From Cephalotus follicularis (lineage: Eukaryota > Streptophyta > Magnoliopsida > Oxalidales > Cephalotaceae): a DNA stretch of 64,000 nucleotides. The first letter of the stretch is position 1. Each line of letters begins with the position of its first letter. The notes under the pieces were generated by a model, which saw only the letters and a list, made by a program, of their open reading frames with translations, was not told where the DNA came from and ran no database searches. The stretch covers positions 62,001 to 126,000 of the forward strand of contig BDDD01000048.1 in assembly GCA_001972305.1 (NCBI GenBank), in the 5' to 3' direction. Position numbers and translations under genes: made by a program. Shown piece after piece: positions 33,357-43,903 of this stretch.

Positions 33357-35513
33357 GCCCCGCGAGCCAGTTGCATGCAAATCGATCTATCTACTCCAAC
33401 GGATCATTGTAAGCAGAGAATTCAAGATCAAGGACAGAAACATAACTACAGGTTATCACATCATCCATATAACACCTCATCCAACATACATTTCATCATA
33501 CAAGTCAACACCAAGATAAGGGTTCAACATGCATGCACATAATCTCATTTGATTCTCAGTAGCAAGCATAGAGGATGAAAAACAGTAGCAACCATGTCCT
33601 AAAACCAGTGGCTACAACTCACGCATCCAGGCATTCAAATCATAAAACATGCAGTAACTTTAAACTCAAAATCCCATTACAACTTCCCCTACCTTTTGAT
33701 TCCAAGTTAGGAATCTGTAAGTCCACCTCTTTGTGTTCCAATAGTGACTTTTTGGGCTCCCCAGAAGTTCCAACTCCAAGCCCAGCAGCTCCAAGAATAG
33801 CCCAAAAGCTCCAACCCGAGCTCCAAGCTTCAACAATGGAGAAACACTCCCTTCCCCCTTTTCTCTGTGTTTTTCTATATTATCCTCTTTGGTTCTTAGA
33901 CCTTTTCAGTACTAGGACGAAGGAGATGAAGGAAGACATTTTATGCAGAGTGTTTCTCTCCCTCTCTTTCTTAGCTCCCCTCACATGGCACTAAATGCCA
34001 CTTTCCTTCTCCACATGCATGCACACACTCACAGGTCTAAACTCCTTCCCCCCATGAAGTTTGCATGATCCAAAGGTGTCCTCTTCTTCCATTTCTTAGC
34101 TGCATGAAACACAGATGGCACCCACTTCCATCTGTCAGGTGTAGCATGTGATTTTCGTCACATGCAACAAATCAGAGCATGATCTAGTCGGCTGTCCACA
34201 CCCAACAGCCAGCTTGTCACACCCCGTTTATATAAAATGCGACATAAAGCGGTAAAGGCAATTAACATGAAGTACAGCTCATGCAAAACCATAAAATTTA
34301 AAACTTTTCCAATAATAACAGTCGCGGAAGCAAAAAGGAACATAAGCTGCCAACACGTAACGTGCGTCCCATACCGCACGCTACTCAAAACGAGTCATCA
34401 GGGTTAATCGCCCATAAAACGGAGCGTGAATCACACTACAATATAAAACTCCTTCAGGAACAGAACCATAAAAAAGGTACATCCGGAAATCATAATCCTC
34501 ATGGGTTTATTACAAAACAAGATCATAAGAAAACAGGAATATAACAGCTTGGTCTTCGTCCATGCCGACCCAACAGTCCACTGCATCAATCTGTAAAGTA
34601 GGGGGTTAGCCTTTGTCCTCACTCGGCTAAGTCATAACAGTAAATCGGGATCAACATAAAGCATATCATGATATGAATGCATAAATGATGCAGTGCAGTG
34701 GAGACTCAGTTTATACATATATGAAAATACGTATATCAGTACGGTAAAATATCAGTGTTACATATATAAGAAATATATGTGTACAGTATCAGTGCAGTAG
34801 TAACCCGACCAGGGCTACGTCAACAATCACAGTAATGTCCGTAAAGGACCAGTAAACAGTACAGTATAGTATGTCCACATAGGACCACAACAACAGTCAG
34901 GATGTCCACATAGGACCACGACAACAGTATATAGCGCCGCCAACTCCTGGCCCCACGCTACACTCCCACTCCGGTCCCCACATCGGGCAACCGAGCGAGG
35001 CAACACTACAGTGAGTCACCTAGCCATGCTCCTGGCCCCTAGTTTCGACCCTACCACTAGTCGTCGCTGGCAACCTCCGCCACGCAACTAGCAGCTCAAA
35101 CACAATCACAAAAAATTCACAGAGCAAACAGTGAATTTAAACAGTAATGATCGATTTGATCGACAACAGGCAGTCATTTTCCAAAATGTTTCCAAAATTG
35201 ACAATATTTGAAAATAGGTATTTTTAGTAGAAAATATCAGTAACAATTTCAGTGGTGAAATTTTTTTATTCTTTTGGTCGAAAACACGTTATTCAATCAA
35301 TATATATTTTCATACTCAAATATCTTATTCTGAGTTCATATATATGCATTTCTAAATATCAATACTTTAGAAATCATAAACAATACACAGACAGTACAAA
35401 CAGGCAGTAAACAGTGCATATGTAATGCATACATATGCTCAAATGCACCCTAACAGGAATCGGGATCGTTTCGTATCATTTTGATGAGGGAAACCCCGAA
35501 CAGTGACAAAGAC

Positions 35514-35724
35514 GTCGACGTCTTTCCCAAAGGCGTCGATGTCTTTCATGGCAGACGTCGATGTTCAAGCCCCAGTGTCAGCGCGTTCTTCCACAGAAGG
35601 CGTCGATGTCCAATTTTCTCACGTCGACGTTCAAGGTCTGGAACCTCAAAATGACAGTGTATTATTCAATGACGTCGATGTCTTTCTAAAAGGACTCGAC
35701 GTCATTTCCAACAGTAGTCGTCTT
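35514..35724. repeat. Phased word array GACGTCGATGTC (S1, downstream block)
   Basis: GTCGA cores start at 35514, 35535, 35557, 35602, 35623, 35674, 35695 (CTCGAC) and 35717 (GTCGTC). Steps are 21, 22, 45, 21, 51, 21 and 22. TCTTTC or similar follows many words. Confidence 0.85.
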
Positions 35725-36459
35725 CTACCTCACGACTTATCAAACAGTGACCTCAATAACCCATAGCCAAGCATAATAACGGGTTTTCATAGCAATAAAC
35801 CAACATGCAGATACTCCAAACATATCTAGCATATCATGGCATCAATCCAGTAACAAAACCAGTACAAGAATTATGCATTTTATACATTCAAAATCATAAA
35901 CCATGCATTAATGTCAAACTCAAAATTACAGTATGGCTTTCCCCTACCTCTGGCCTCAAGTTAGAAACCGAAAGTCCACCTCTTTTAGTATCCAAACAGG
36001 TCACAGCAGCCCCTCTAGGTCCGTCCCGTAGCTGCACCAGTGGTTCCAAGGTCCAAGGTCAAAGGTCCAAGCTCAACAATGGTGGAACACACACACTGTT
36101 TTATTCTCTCTCTTCTTCTGGCGTTATAAAACGGGAGAGATAAGTGGGGAGGGTGATTCTTATGCAGATTTCTCCCCCCCGACATTCTTCTCCTGGCATT
36201 TGATGGCCACGTTCATAACCTCTCCCACCTACTTTCTTTCTGTATTTCTTTTGCATATTTCTTCCCTTCTCTCTTACAGGTTGCATGTGAGGGTGGTAAT
36301 CCCTTGCATGTTCCATGTGAGGGCATGTTCTGGGCATTCCTGGCAGCATACCGACATGCACAACACGTCACAACGCACTTGTAAAGGCATTAGGTAAGCC
36401 TCTAAACAAATCCCCCTTGCATGTTGTTCTGCCGACGAAGAACGTGCTGGCCATTCCTA

Positions 36460-36625
36460 CAAAGGCGTCGACGTCTTTTACTTAGACGTCGATGTCTTTT
36501 CTCCTTTTGTAAGAAGGTGTCGATGCTTTCCTTCCAAGTCGATGTGCATGCCACGCATCCACGCGTATCTCAAGACCCAAAGGCGTCGACGTCTTTCCAA
36601 AAGGCATCGATGTCTTTGTCCCAAA
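36460..36625. repeat. Word cluster GGCGTCGACGTCTTT (S1, upstream block)
   Basis: Words at about 36466, 36486, 36517, 36538, 36585 and 36606, again with many steps near 20-21 bp. This occupies the same place in S1 as the upstream AGTCGACT array does in G2. Confidence 0.75.
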
Positions 36626-36794
36626 ACAGTGCCGTTTCAAGCATCAACATACGCATTCCATTTTCGAAGCCATAATAGGGTTTGCAATCATCCTTTGAGC
36701 TCAAAACTCAACATTGTCATTAAATCTAGTTTAATGATTACATCATAAATCGAAATGGGCTGGTCGCCTGGCAGATCGTTACCATGTGGCTCGA

Positions 36795-36890
36795 CAGTTG
36801 GCCAATCGACTGGTTCATCCCTCCAGTCGACTGCTCCCATACGCAGTTAACCAGTCGGCTGGTCTACTGCACCAGTCGACTGCTCTTAGT
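36795..36890. repeat. Upstream palindrome array remnant (G2 5' LTR)
   Basis: The partner of 24485-24570. AGTTGGCC, AATCGACT, AGTCGACT, AGTTAACC, AGTCGGCT and AGTCGACT words follow each other. The first words of the array lie on the other side of S1, near 34186. Confidence 0.8.
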
Positions 36891-37042
36891 GTACATACTA
36901 AGCAATCACACTTCTAAGTACTTAATTGATTTAAAATCAACATCTTCAAATTCAGAAAATCCATCCTTTTATTAATTCCACAAATAAAGTACATTTACAT
37001 TGTGAAATTACAATACATGAAATTTCTGGGCGTTACATGAAC

Positions 37043-38300
37043 TTTCGCATCCAAACAGCTTCCTTGGCTGCATCGGAGGCTACTACATATTCCGCTTCTG
37101 TTGAGGAGTCCGTAGTAGATTCCTGCTTGGAACCCCTCTAACTCACAACACCTTCATTCAGGACGAAAACTTATCCCGATATGGATTTGTGATTATCCGG
37201 ATCACTGTTGAAACTAGAGTTTGTATAGACCTCTAATCTCAATTCACTATCTCCTCCATAGACCAAGAAGGTATCTTGAGTCCTTATTAGGTATTTAAGA
37301 ACCCCCTTGACTATTTCCTAGTGTTTCTCACCGGGATCAGACTGAAATCGACTAGCCATACCCAATGCATAGGTGACATCATGTCTAGTACATAGCATGG
37401 CATACATGATGGAGCCAACAGGAAGAGCATATGGCTGCCTACTCATGCAAGCCCTCTCCACATTTGTCTATGGAGACATCCTCTTGGAGAGTTGAATTCC
37501 CTGGTGAATCGGTAGAAGGCCATGCTTGGAATTGTGCAGGCTATACTGTTTAGCACCTTGCTGATGTACTGGCTTTGAGAGAGTCCCTACAACCTATTAG
37601 ATCTATCTCTATAGTTCTTTTTACACAATATATAGGAAGCCTCTCCCAAATCCTTCATGGAGAAGTTCTTGGACAACCATACTTTAACGGATTGCAACAT
37701 ACCCACATCATTCCCTATGATTAGTATGTCATCCACATATAGTACCAAGAAAGTGATGTTTGGGCCATCCTATTTTCGGTAGACACAAAGCTCATCCATG
37801 TTTTTGATGAAACCAAAAGTTTTAACGATCTTGTCAAAATGGATGTTTCATCTATGAGATGCTTGCTTAAGGCCGTAGATAGACCTTTGGAGCTTACACA
37901 CTCTCTATGGATGCTCTTCGGATGTAAACCGCTCGGGTTGGGACATATAATTGTCCTCTTCGAGAAAGCCATTCAAGAAGGCTGTCTTGACATCCATTTT
38001 CCATATCTCATAACCGTAATGTACGGCGATAGCAAGCAATATCTGAATGGACTTAAGCATAGCGACTGGTGAGAAAGTTTTGGTATAGTCGACGCCATGT
38101 CATTTCCTATTCCCTTTCGCGACCAATCTCGCTTTATAAGTCTCTATCTTACCATCAGTGCCAATCTTCCTCTTGAAGATCCATTTGCAACTAATAGGGT
38201 TAATATACTCTGGTGCATCGACCAAGTTCTATACTTGGTTGACGTCCATGGAGTCCATCTCAGATTTCGTGGCCTCTAGCCAGGCCCCGGATTCAGTGCT
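37043..38300 (-). pseudogene. C2 reverse transcriptase and RNase H (Ty1/copia)
   Basis: On the minus strand the catalytic YVDD is encoded at 37728-37739. Thumb and RNase H follow down to 37043, where STEAEYVVASDAAKEAVWMRKF joins the 22026 piece across G2. Frames are broken by many small shifts, so no long open frame survives, yet the metal-binding motif is intact. RT copies element RNA into DNA in cytoplasmic particles. Confidence 0.88.
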
Positions 38301-38309
38301 CTTCACTAC

Positions 38310-39751
38310 TTACTCGTAGCTGACAGGCTCATCATCATTGATGTCATTGAGTTCGTTAGTGCCCTCAATGAGAAAACCATATCTCTTAGGCTCTATCAGA
38401 ACTCTGTCTGATCTCCTCACATGAGAAGCGCCTAACTGAGATGCACTCTCAGGTTGGGAACCTTCCCCAACTATGTCTATAGAGGGTTGAACCTCTAATT
38501 CCTCCTTATCCTGTGGGCTTTCACCAGTTGATAGCTCTCTTACTTCCACCTTGCTCCCACTGCTCCCTGCAAGCAGGTATTCCTTCTGCATGAATTTTGT
38601 AGTTCGCAAAACAAAAGTATTTCGTTTGCTGGGATGGTAAAAGTAATATCCTATGCTCCCACAAACCAGCAACGATCCGCTCGTGCCTCCAGCTTAGAAG
38701 GCTCCTGCCTCTTAACATAAGCTAGACAACCCCAAACCCTCAAATGGTTTAGGCTGGGTTTCCTCCCTATAAAAACATTATAAGGAGTGGAGGGATGGAT
38801 TTAGATGGAATCCAGTTTAGGATGTACACCGCCTCATGTAGTGCATAACCCATAATGATATAGGAAGATCCGCAAAAGACATCATGGACTGGACCATATT
38901 CATTGAGGTCTGATTCCTCCGTTCGGACACACCATTATGCTGTAGTGTTCTAGAAGGTGTCCACCGACAGAGAATTCCGTTATCCCTAAGATAACCCTGG
39001 AATTCAGCAGATAGGTATTCTCCACCTCGATCCCACCGAAGGATCTTAATGGGTCTACCCATTTGCTTTTCTACTTCTAGTCTGAATTCCTTGAACTACT
39101 CAAAGGCTTTAGACTTGTGTTTCATTAGAAACAATACCCATACCATGACAAGTCATCTGTGAAGGTAATGAAGTAGGGAAACCTCCAATAGCATTGACCG
39201 ACATAGGTCCGTAGACGTCGGTGAGGACAAGTCCCAGTATGTTCACTACCTTTTCTCTTACCCCCGAGAAGGGAGATTTGGTTATCTCTGCCAATTAAAC
39301 ATGGCTCACACGTAGGAAAGGACTCCACGTCCTGGATGTCCAAAAGTCCATCCTTAACCATACGTGTTAGCCTAGCCTCGCTAGGATGACCTAATCTACA
39401 ACGCCATATGTATGAAGGGTTTACATCGCATATCTCTCTTTGTCTTTTAATTCTAGTTCCAGTTTGAATTGTTAAAGCCATTTGTTCATTTGTATTTAAA
39501 ACATAGATCCTATTGTCAATGTTCCCATCACTTATAAGAGCATTGTTATGTATAAATCTACAGTCATTTACAGAAAAAGTGAGCTCCATACCCATGTAAT
39601 ACAAATAGGAAATAGAAATAATGTTTCTTATAAGGTTCTTCACAAAATAATAAGGATCAAGTTTAATTACACAGCCATTACACAAAAACAATTTAAAAAC
39701 ACCTATTACCGTGGTGTGAATCCTCGATCCATCACCTAAGCGCAAGTTCAA
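38310..39751 (-). pseudogene. C2 integrase (Ty1/copia)
   Basis: The zinc-binding end shows YIWRCRLGHPSEARLTRMV and CEPCLIGR. The catalytic core shows LVLTDVYGPM (first Asp, frame near 39200), ILRWDRGGEYLS (second Asp, near 39020) and NGVSERRN (Glu, near 38930). A less conserved C-terminal part rich in E, S and Q follows (38672-38310). In copia elements integrase precedes RT, and the order here agrees. At least three frame changes break it. Confidence 0.9.
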
Positions 39752-39769
39752 AGCTTCAGCCTCTCTCAG

Positions 39770-40039
39770 CTATCCAGAGCCTCTTAGCCCCTGCAAAGAG
39801 TTCCAAATGTTAGTTCCACGACCTGAATCCAAAACCCAAGTTGAACTAACATTAGTAGCTAGAAAAAGCTCAACCATAAAAGTACTTGACCCTGAGGCAC
39901 CTCCATATTTGGATTTTTGGAACTCACTGCACTGAGATCTCCAATGTCTGTGCTTTCTACAATAAAAGCAACAACCATCATCTTGTAGCTGTCGGATAGT
40001 ATCTAGGGCTGCTCTCCCAACAACTAGCCCCGCTGACAC
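39770..40039 (-). pseudogene. C2 Gag zinc knuckle and protease
   Basis: The frame from 40039 holds CFYCRKHRHWRSQC at residues 24-37 (CX2CX4HX4C) and then the protease motif WVLDSGRGTNI, whose Asp-Ser-Gly matches copia proteases. The usual Cys/His after DSG is replaced. A frame change separates it from the integrase domain. Confidence 0.88.
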
Positions 40040-40051
40040 AGCTGCTTTTCT

Positions 40052-40790
40052 CTATTTGTTCTTCTTCCCTTTTGGTTTCATGGGTGCCTTGCCCTTGGAC
40101 GTGGATCCTGTCGATCCGCCCCTACTAGGAGCTATCCAGCAAAATGTAGAAGGAAGAAACATCACATTTGACTTGGACCTTCGGTGGTCCATGTTAGCTT
40201 CGGCCGTACGAAGCATTTCCAAAAGTTCAGGTAGATTGGTACCCACCTTGTTCATGTGGAAATTTGTGATGAACTGAGAGTATGACTAGGGAAGAGACGA
40301 AAGTACCAGGTCAATGTAGAAATCATTGTCCATGGTAAGATCTAGTTAAGCCAGATGCTTAATAAGATCAATCATCTTCAATACATGGGCATGGACTGAA
40401 GATTCCTCGGCCATCTTTGTACAGAAGAGCTGACCGAACAAGTTAAACCTCTTGGTCCTCGATCGGGATGCATACAACTCATGAAGGTGGAGACGTATGT
40501 CTCCTAGGGTATCAAGTATCTCGTGCTGTCTTTGCAATTTCGGGACCACACAAAAAATTGCTAGGCAACGAGCTTGCTCGTCCTTATCTAATCATTTGGC
40601 CCTCTTGGCCTTTTGCTATTCCGTCGGGTCGGATCCCAATTTAGGGNGAGGGTGCTCTCATTCATTACATGAGATAGTTTCATGCTCATGAGTGCAAAGC
40701 ACAGAGTGTGCTGCCAATCCAAGAAATTTGGACCCGTAGTTTGTTTCCAAAACTCGTGATAGTGCAGTGCCAACTGACATTTTGTAGAAT
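40052..40790 (-). pseudogene. C2 Gag capsid region (Ty1/copia)
   Basis: Minus-strand pieces read TGPNFLDWQ (40588-40773), LHELYASRSRTKRFNLFGQLF (40346-40549) and NLPELLEMLRTAEANM (40052-40255). These are the usual copia Gag blocks in order. There are frame shifts between pieces and one undetermined base at 40647. Confidence 0.85.
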
Positions 40791-41272
40791 ATGGGTGATA
40801 ACTAGCAACCTATAAAAGAGGAAACAAAAGAGAGTATAATTAGCAAATCATTCCATTTATGTAATTACCATAATACTTGGTCTTTTGTAATTATGGATCC
40901 TCCCACTATTCTAATCGTATCCCACACCTCCATATGGAATTCGGGAAGCCTCTCGCCTCCTAGTGGTGATCAAAATCTATCCAGCATACTATAGTCCTGA
41001 CTTTCGCCATGCAAACCATAATACCTGAATAGGTAGACATGAGTGCCAATTTACATTAGTACCACTTTCCCTATGTGTAAGATTCGATACTAGATTCAGC
41101 CTACCAGCCCATATGTTCCCAACTTCCGTTGTGCAAACCATATAATCCTAGTATAAGTCAAACCCATAATCCTCAAAGAAATTACCTTGCTTTGAAACAC
41201 CCACATGTATCGATGTTCTGATGCCAAAAAAAAGTCATTTCCTTCCAGTGCACCTGTTTAGCATAAAAATTT
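40791..41272 (-). mobile_element. C2 leader and degenerate primer-binding site (41215-41226)
   Basis: Minus-strand TGGCATCAGAAC differs at two bases from TGGTATCAGAGC. The 5' LTR expected next is not recognisable in the 46 bp before the Athila-type LTR begins at 41273. It was either displaced to the right of the window by that insertion or lost. Confidence 0.6.
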
Positions 41273-41483
41273 TGTTTTTAAAGATTTAATTGTTATATTT
41301 TTATGCTTGGATCAGATTACTTGGGTATGTTTTATTTGATTTGTAGTTACAAAGGAGAAATGAGCAAAGTACAAAAAAATTGACTTAAACTGCTCAAGTT
41401 ACAGTTGAAAGCATCGACGGGTTTGTATAAAGCGTCGACGCTTATCTTCAAAGCACTGACAGTTCAATTTAAAGCATCGACGC
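41273..41483 (+). mobile_element. Athila/Tat-type 5' LTR, first part (split by G4)
   Basis: It starts TGTTTTTAAAG, aligns with copy A (8517 downward), and is cut by G4 inside the word GCATCGACGC. It resumes at 50792 after the GACGC duplication. Total LTR length without G4 is about 2.0 kb. Confidence 0.82.
41413..41483. repeat. Phased word array GCGTCGACGC (Athila-type LTR B)
   Basis: Words start at 41413 (ATCGAC), 41434 (GTCGAC), 41455 (ACTGAC) and 41476 (ATCGAC), in exact 21-bp steps, each in AAGC..GC context. G4 inserted into the last one. Confidence 0.88.
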
Positions 41484-43903
41484 TGTAACACCCCCAGACG
41501 GCGGGAGTCGTCACAGGACATATCATAGCATAACATAACTTATCATAACATAACTTAACAGCTGAAAACCTGGTGGTCATATCATATCTGAAATTTAAAC
41601 AAACTGTTCAAAACTTAACAATTTAACAATTACGGAAAATAAACTTAAACTTAAAACATAACCCAATTTCGAAATTAAAACATAAACATATGTATCTCAA
41701 AAGTGTTCATGACCACTAGACATAAAATAAGGATCACACTCCTAGGGATCCTAACACAAAAGGTGGTCATCACTCGTCACACTTTCCGCCGCTACTCCTG
41801 AAAACCTGCCGCATGGAAACAAAAACGCGGTTGAGCAAACCTCAGTACGGATAAGGGAAATAAAAACAGTAAACGATAATTTAAAAGTAGTAAGATTTCA
41901 ATAATATCGTAACAGAAATCTCAAGTAATTAAAACGATACATAATTGTAAAATCATATTTGTACTTTCATAAATCCAGATAACTTTCGAAACATTTACGA
42001 TGCATTTCATAAAATCATCATAGGTTATAAATCACAAATCATACTGAGCCACATACATAACGCCTCTATCACATAGCGGATCCATAAATCCACCTCATGG
42101 GATTTATTCATACACTCAGAGACGCCGTAGACTAATCACACCGCTACGGAAGTGTCACGTCCCCGTGCCAGGCCCATGACGTGCCTATGGTACGCCCCAT
42201 AGGTGGGTACAATACTCAGTATTCATTTCAAAATATTGATTTATCAAAATCAATTTAAAATCATATAAAAATATGCTTTCACAAAACATATCGAAAAACC
42301 GCTCACAACGGTATCATAACATACATTTCATACACATATCATATCATTTCATATCATATGTATAAAGTCGGAATCATTTAAAAATATCAAACCAACTTTA
42401 ATTTTGGAACATATCAAAACCATAAAACATTATCGATTTCATAAACGAAGAAGCATATCAAAACTGTTTTCAGTTCGAATATCAGATAGCCAAGGAACAG
42501 AAAATCCGTACCTTATGCGCTCACAAAGTACTTACGGATAGACGATTTAAACGGAATCCATTTGAAGCACAATAATATAAAAGGCATCCAAAATCATACG
42601 TATAAGAGTCTAAGATACATCAGAAGCATTAAACAGACTCTTAACAGTGTTTGGAAAAGACTCGGATCGATTCGAGGAACAAACGAAGCAAAACAGTTGA
42701 AAACAGTACATTTCTGGGCAAAACAGTCGACTATAACAGAGCTCCAACCGACTGGGGAAGCTTGGCAGTCGACTATTCATAAGGTCCAGTCGACTACTCA
42801 AACTAGAATGCAGGCAGTCGACTGGTTCATAGGTCCAGTCGACTACTCAACCTAAGGCAGTCGACTGTGTTCATATGGCAGTCTGCTGCTCATCCAATCC
42901 AGCCGACTGTCCACAGGAACAGCCGACTGTTCTGGGCGACAGAACAGTTGGAAATTAGACAATTCAATACTGAAAATGGTTCAAATGGTTTCTACATTAA
43001 ACCAGAGACATATGGACATAAACATATGATCATGTATGACTTTTATATGACTCAGGAACACAGAATTGACAAGAAAACAACTTGACAGTGACTTATCTTT
43101 CAAAACGAAGCAAGAAGACAATGCAAATATATGTCCAGATTCTGTCCATTATCAATTACAGATGTTATAAACCCAGTTTATGACATAACTATGTGTATAA
43201 AACGTGTTGATAATCTTATTAAAACAATGACAACACATTTAAATATGGGAATTGAAACCAGAAGATATCTAGAGCATAAAACCGAAATTATGCCATTGAA
43301 ACAAAACCATCACTAGGGGAAACGAATTAACTGACCTGTAATGATTTCCCAGAACACGAAAACAGTAGAAGGAACACTAGCACACACTCACAAACGGCTG
43401 TGTACAAAACAGAGGAAGAAGAAAAGAACCAAAACCAAGACATGCTTAGCAAATCAACAGGATTCAATCCAAAAGAACAGAAAAGGACTGGGATTACCTC
43501 TTCGAATTTGATGAAACGATTACACAACAGCTTGACACACACTCACAAGGCAGAATCGGCTGTGGCACAATGCAAAAAAAGAAGAATGCAATTATAGAAT
43601 GGCAATGGCACTCACAAAAGGAAAAAGGAGACAAAAACCTACTATAAAGGGAAGAAAGGAGGATTTCAGGGGATTAGAAAAGGAAAAGGAGATTGAAAAA
43701 GAGTGGAATTTAATGAGGGAGAGGGAGGACTTCGGGAGAGGAAGAAGGAGAAAAGGAAAGAAGAGAAGAAAATAGGAAGAAAAAGAATAAAGAAAAAGAA
43801 AAATAAAAGGAAAAATAAAAATAATAAAAATAATGAAATAAAAGGATTTTTAAAATAATAAAAATTGTTTTAATAAAATAAAACTTGCTTAATTAAAATA
43901 AAA
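41484..43903 (-). mobile_element. G4 3' LTR (5' side truncated)
   Basis: It begins TGTAACACCCCC and joins integrase coding sequence near 43903. Donor-like (43335) and acceptor-like (41806) sites flank the array 42725-42928. It retains the conserved GTACGCCCCATAGG-containing block that the 5' LTR has lost. Confidence 0.9.
42725..42928. repeat. Phased palindrome array (G4 3' LTR)
   Basis: Words start at 42725, 42746, 42767, 42788, 42816, 42837, 42859, 42880, 42901 and 42921. Steps of 21, 21, 21, 28, 21, 22, 21, 21 and 20 are the mirror image of G1. Confidence 0.9.

Larger units (their letters stand above)
34215..36756 (-). mobile_element. LTR S1 inside the G2 5' LTR (related backbone, different word)
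   Basis: It starts TGTCACACCCCG at 34215, like G2. It shares G2 landmarks: TCTGTAAAGTAGGGGGTTAG at 34590, AATCGGGATCGTTTCG at 35458 and TCCCCTACCT at 35942. The upper end lacks the expected GTTACA terminus, so about 100 bp may be missing. The flanks CAGCT and GGGCT are only a weak target duplication. Splice-like sites lie at 35947 (donor) and 34591 (acceptor) on the minus strand. It carries GACGTCGATGTC word clusters where G2 carries AGTCGACT. Confidence 0.82.
22027..37037 (-). mobile_element. G2: full-length but nested Ty3/gypsy chromovirus
   Basis: The target duplication TGAAC is at 22022-22026 and 37038-37042, inside the C2 RNase H region. The 3' LTR (22027-24726) is 2700 bp. The 5' LTR (31792-37037) is about 2.7 kb once S1 is subtracted. 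The internal region runs, on the minus strand, primer site, short gag, partial RT, RNase H, integrase with a chromovirus-like tail, and polypurine tract. G3 interrupts integrase. The protease, the Gag capsid part and the N-terminal half of RT are missing, so this copy could not have moved alone in its present form. Confidence 0.93.
31792..37037 (-). mobile_element. G2 5' LTR, split by S1
   Basis: The LTR parts are 31792-34214 and 36757-37037, together about 2.7 kb and matching the 3' LTR. The ends are TGTCACACCCCG and GGGCGTTACA. The downstream array is 33090-33356 and the remnant of the upstream array is about 36795-36890. Donor-like and acceptor-like sites recur at 33692 and 32166 (minus strand). 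Confidence 0.92.

Noticed and set aside
40647-40647. Undetermined base N
   Set aside because: An assembly ambiguity in the C2 gag remnant, with no biological meaning.
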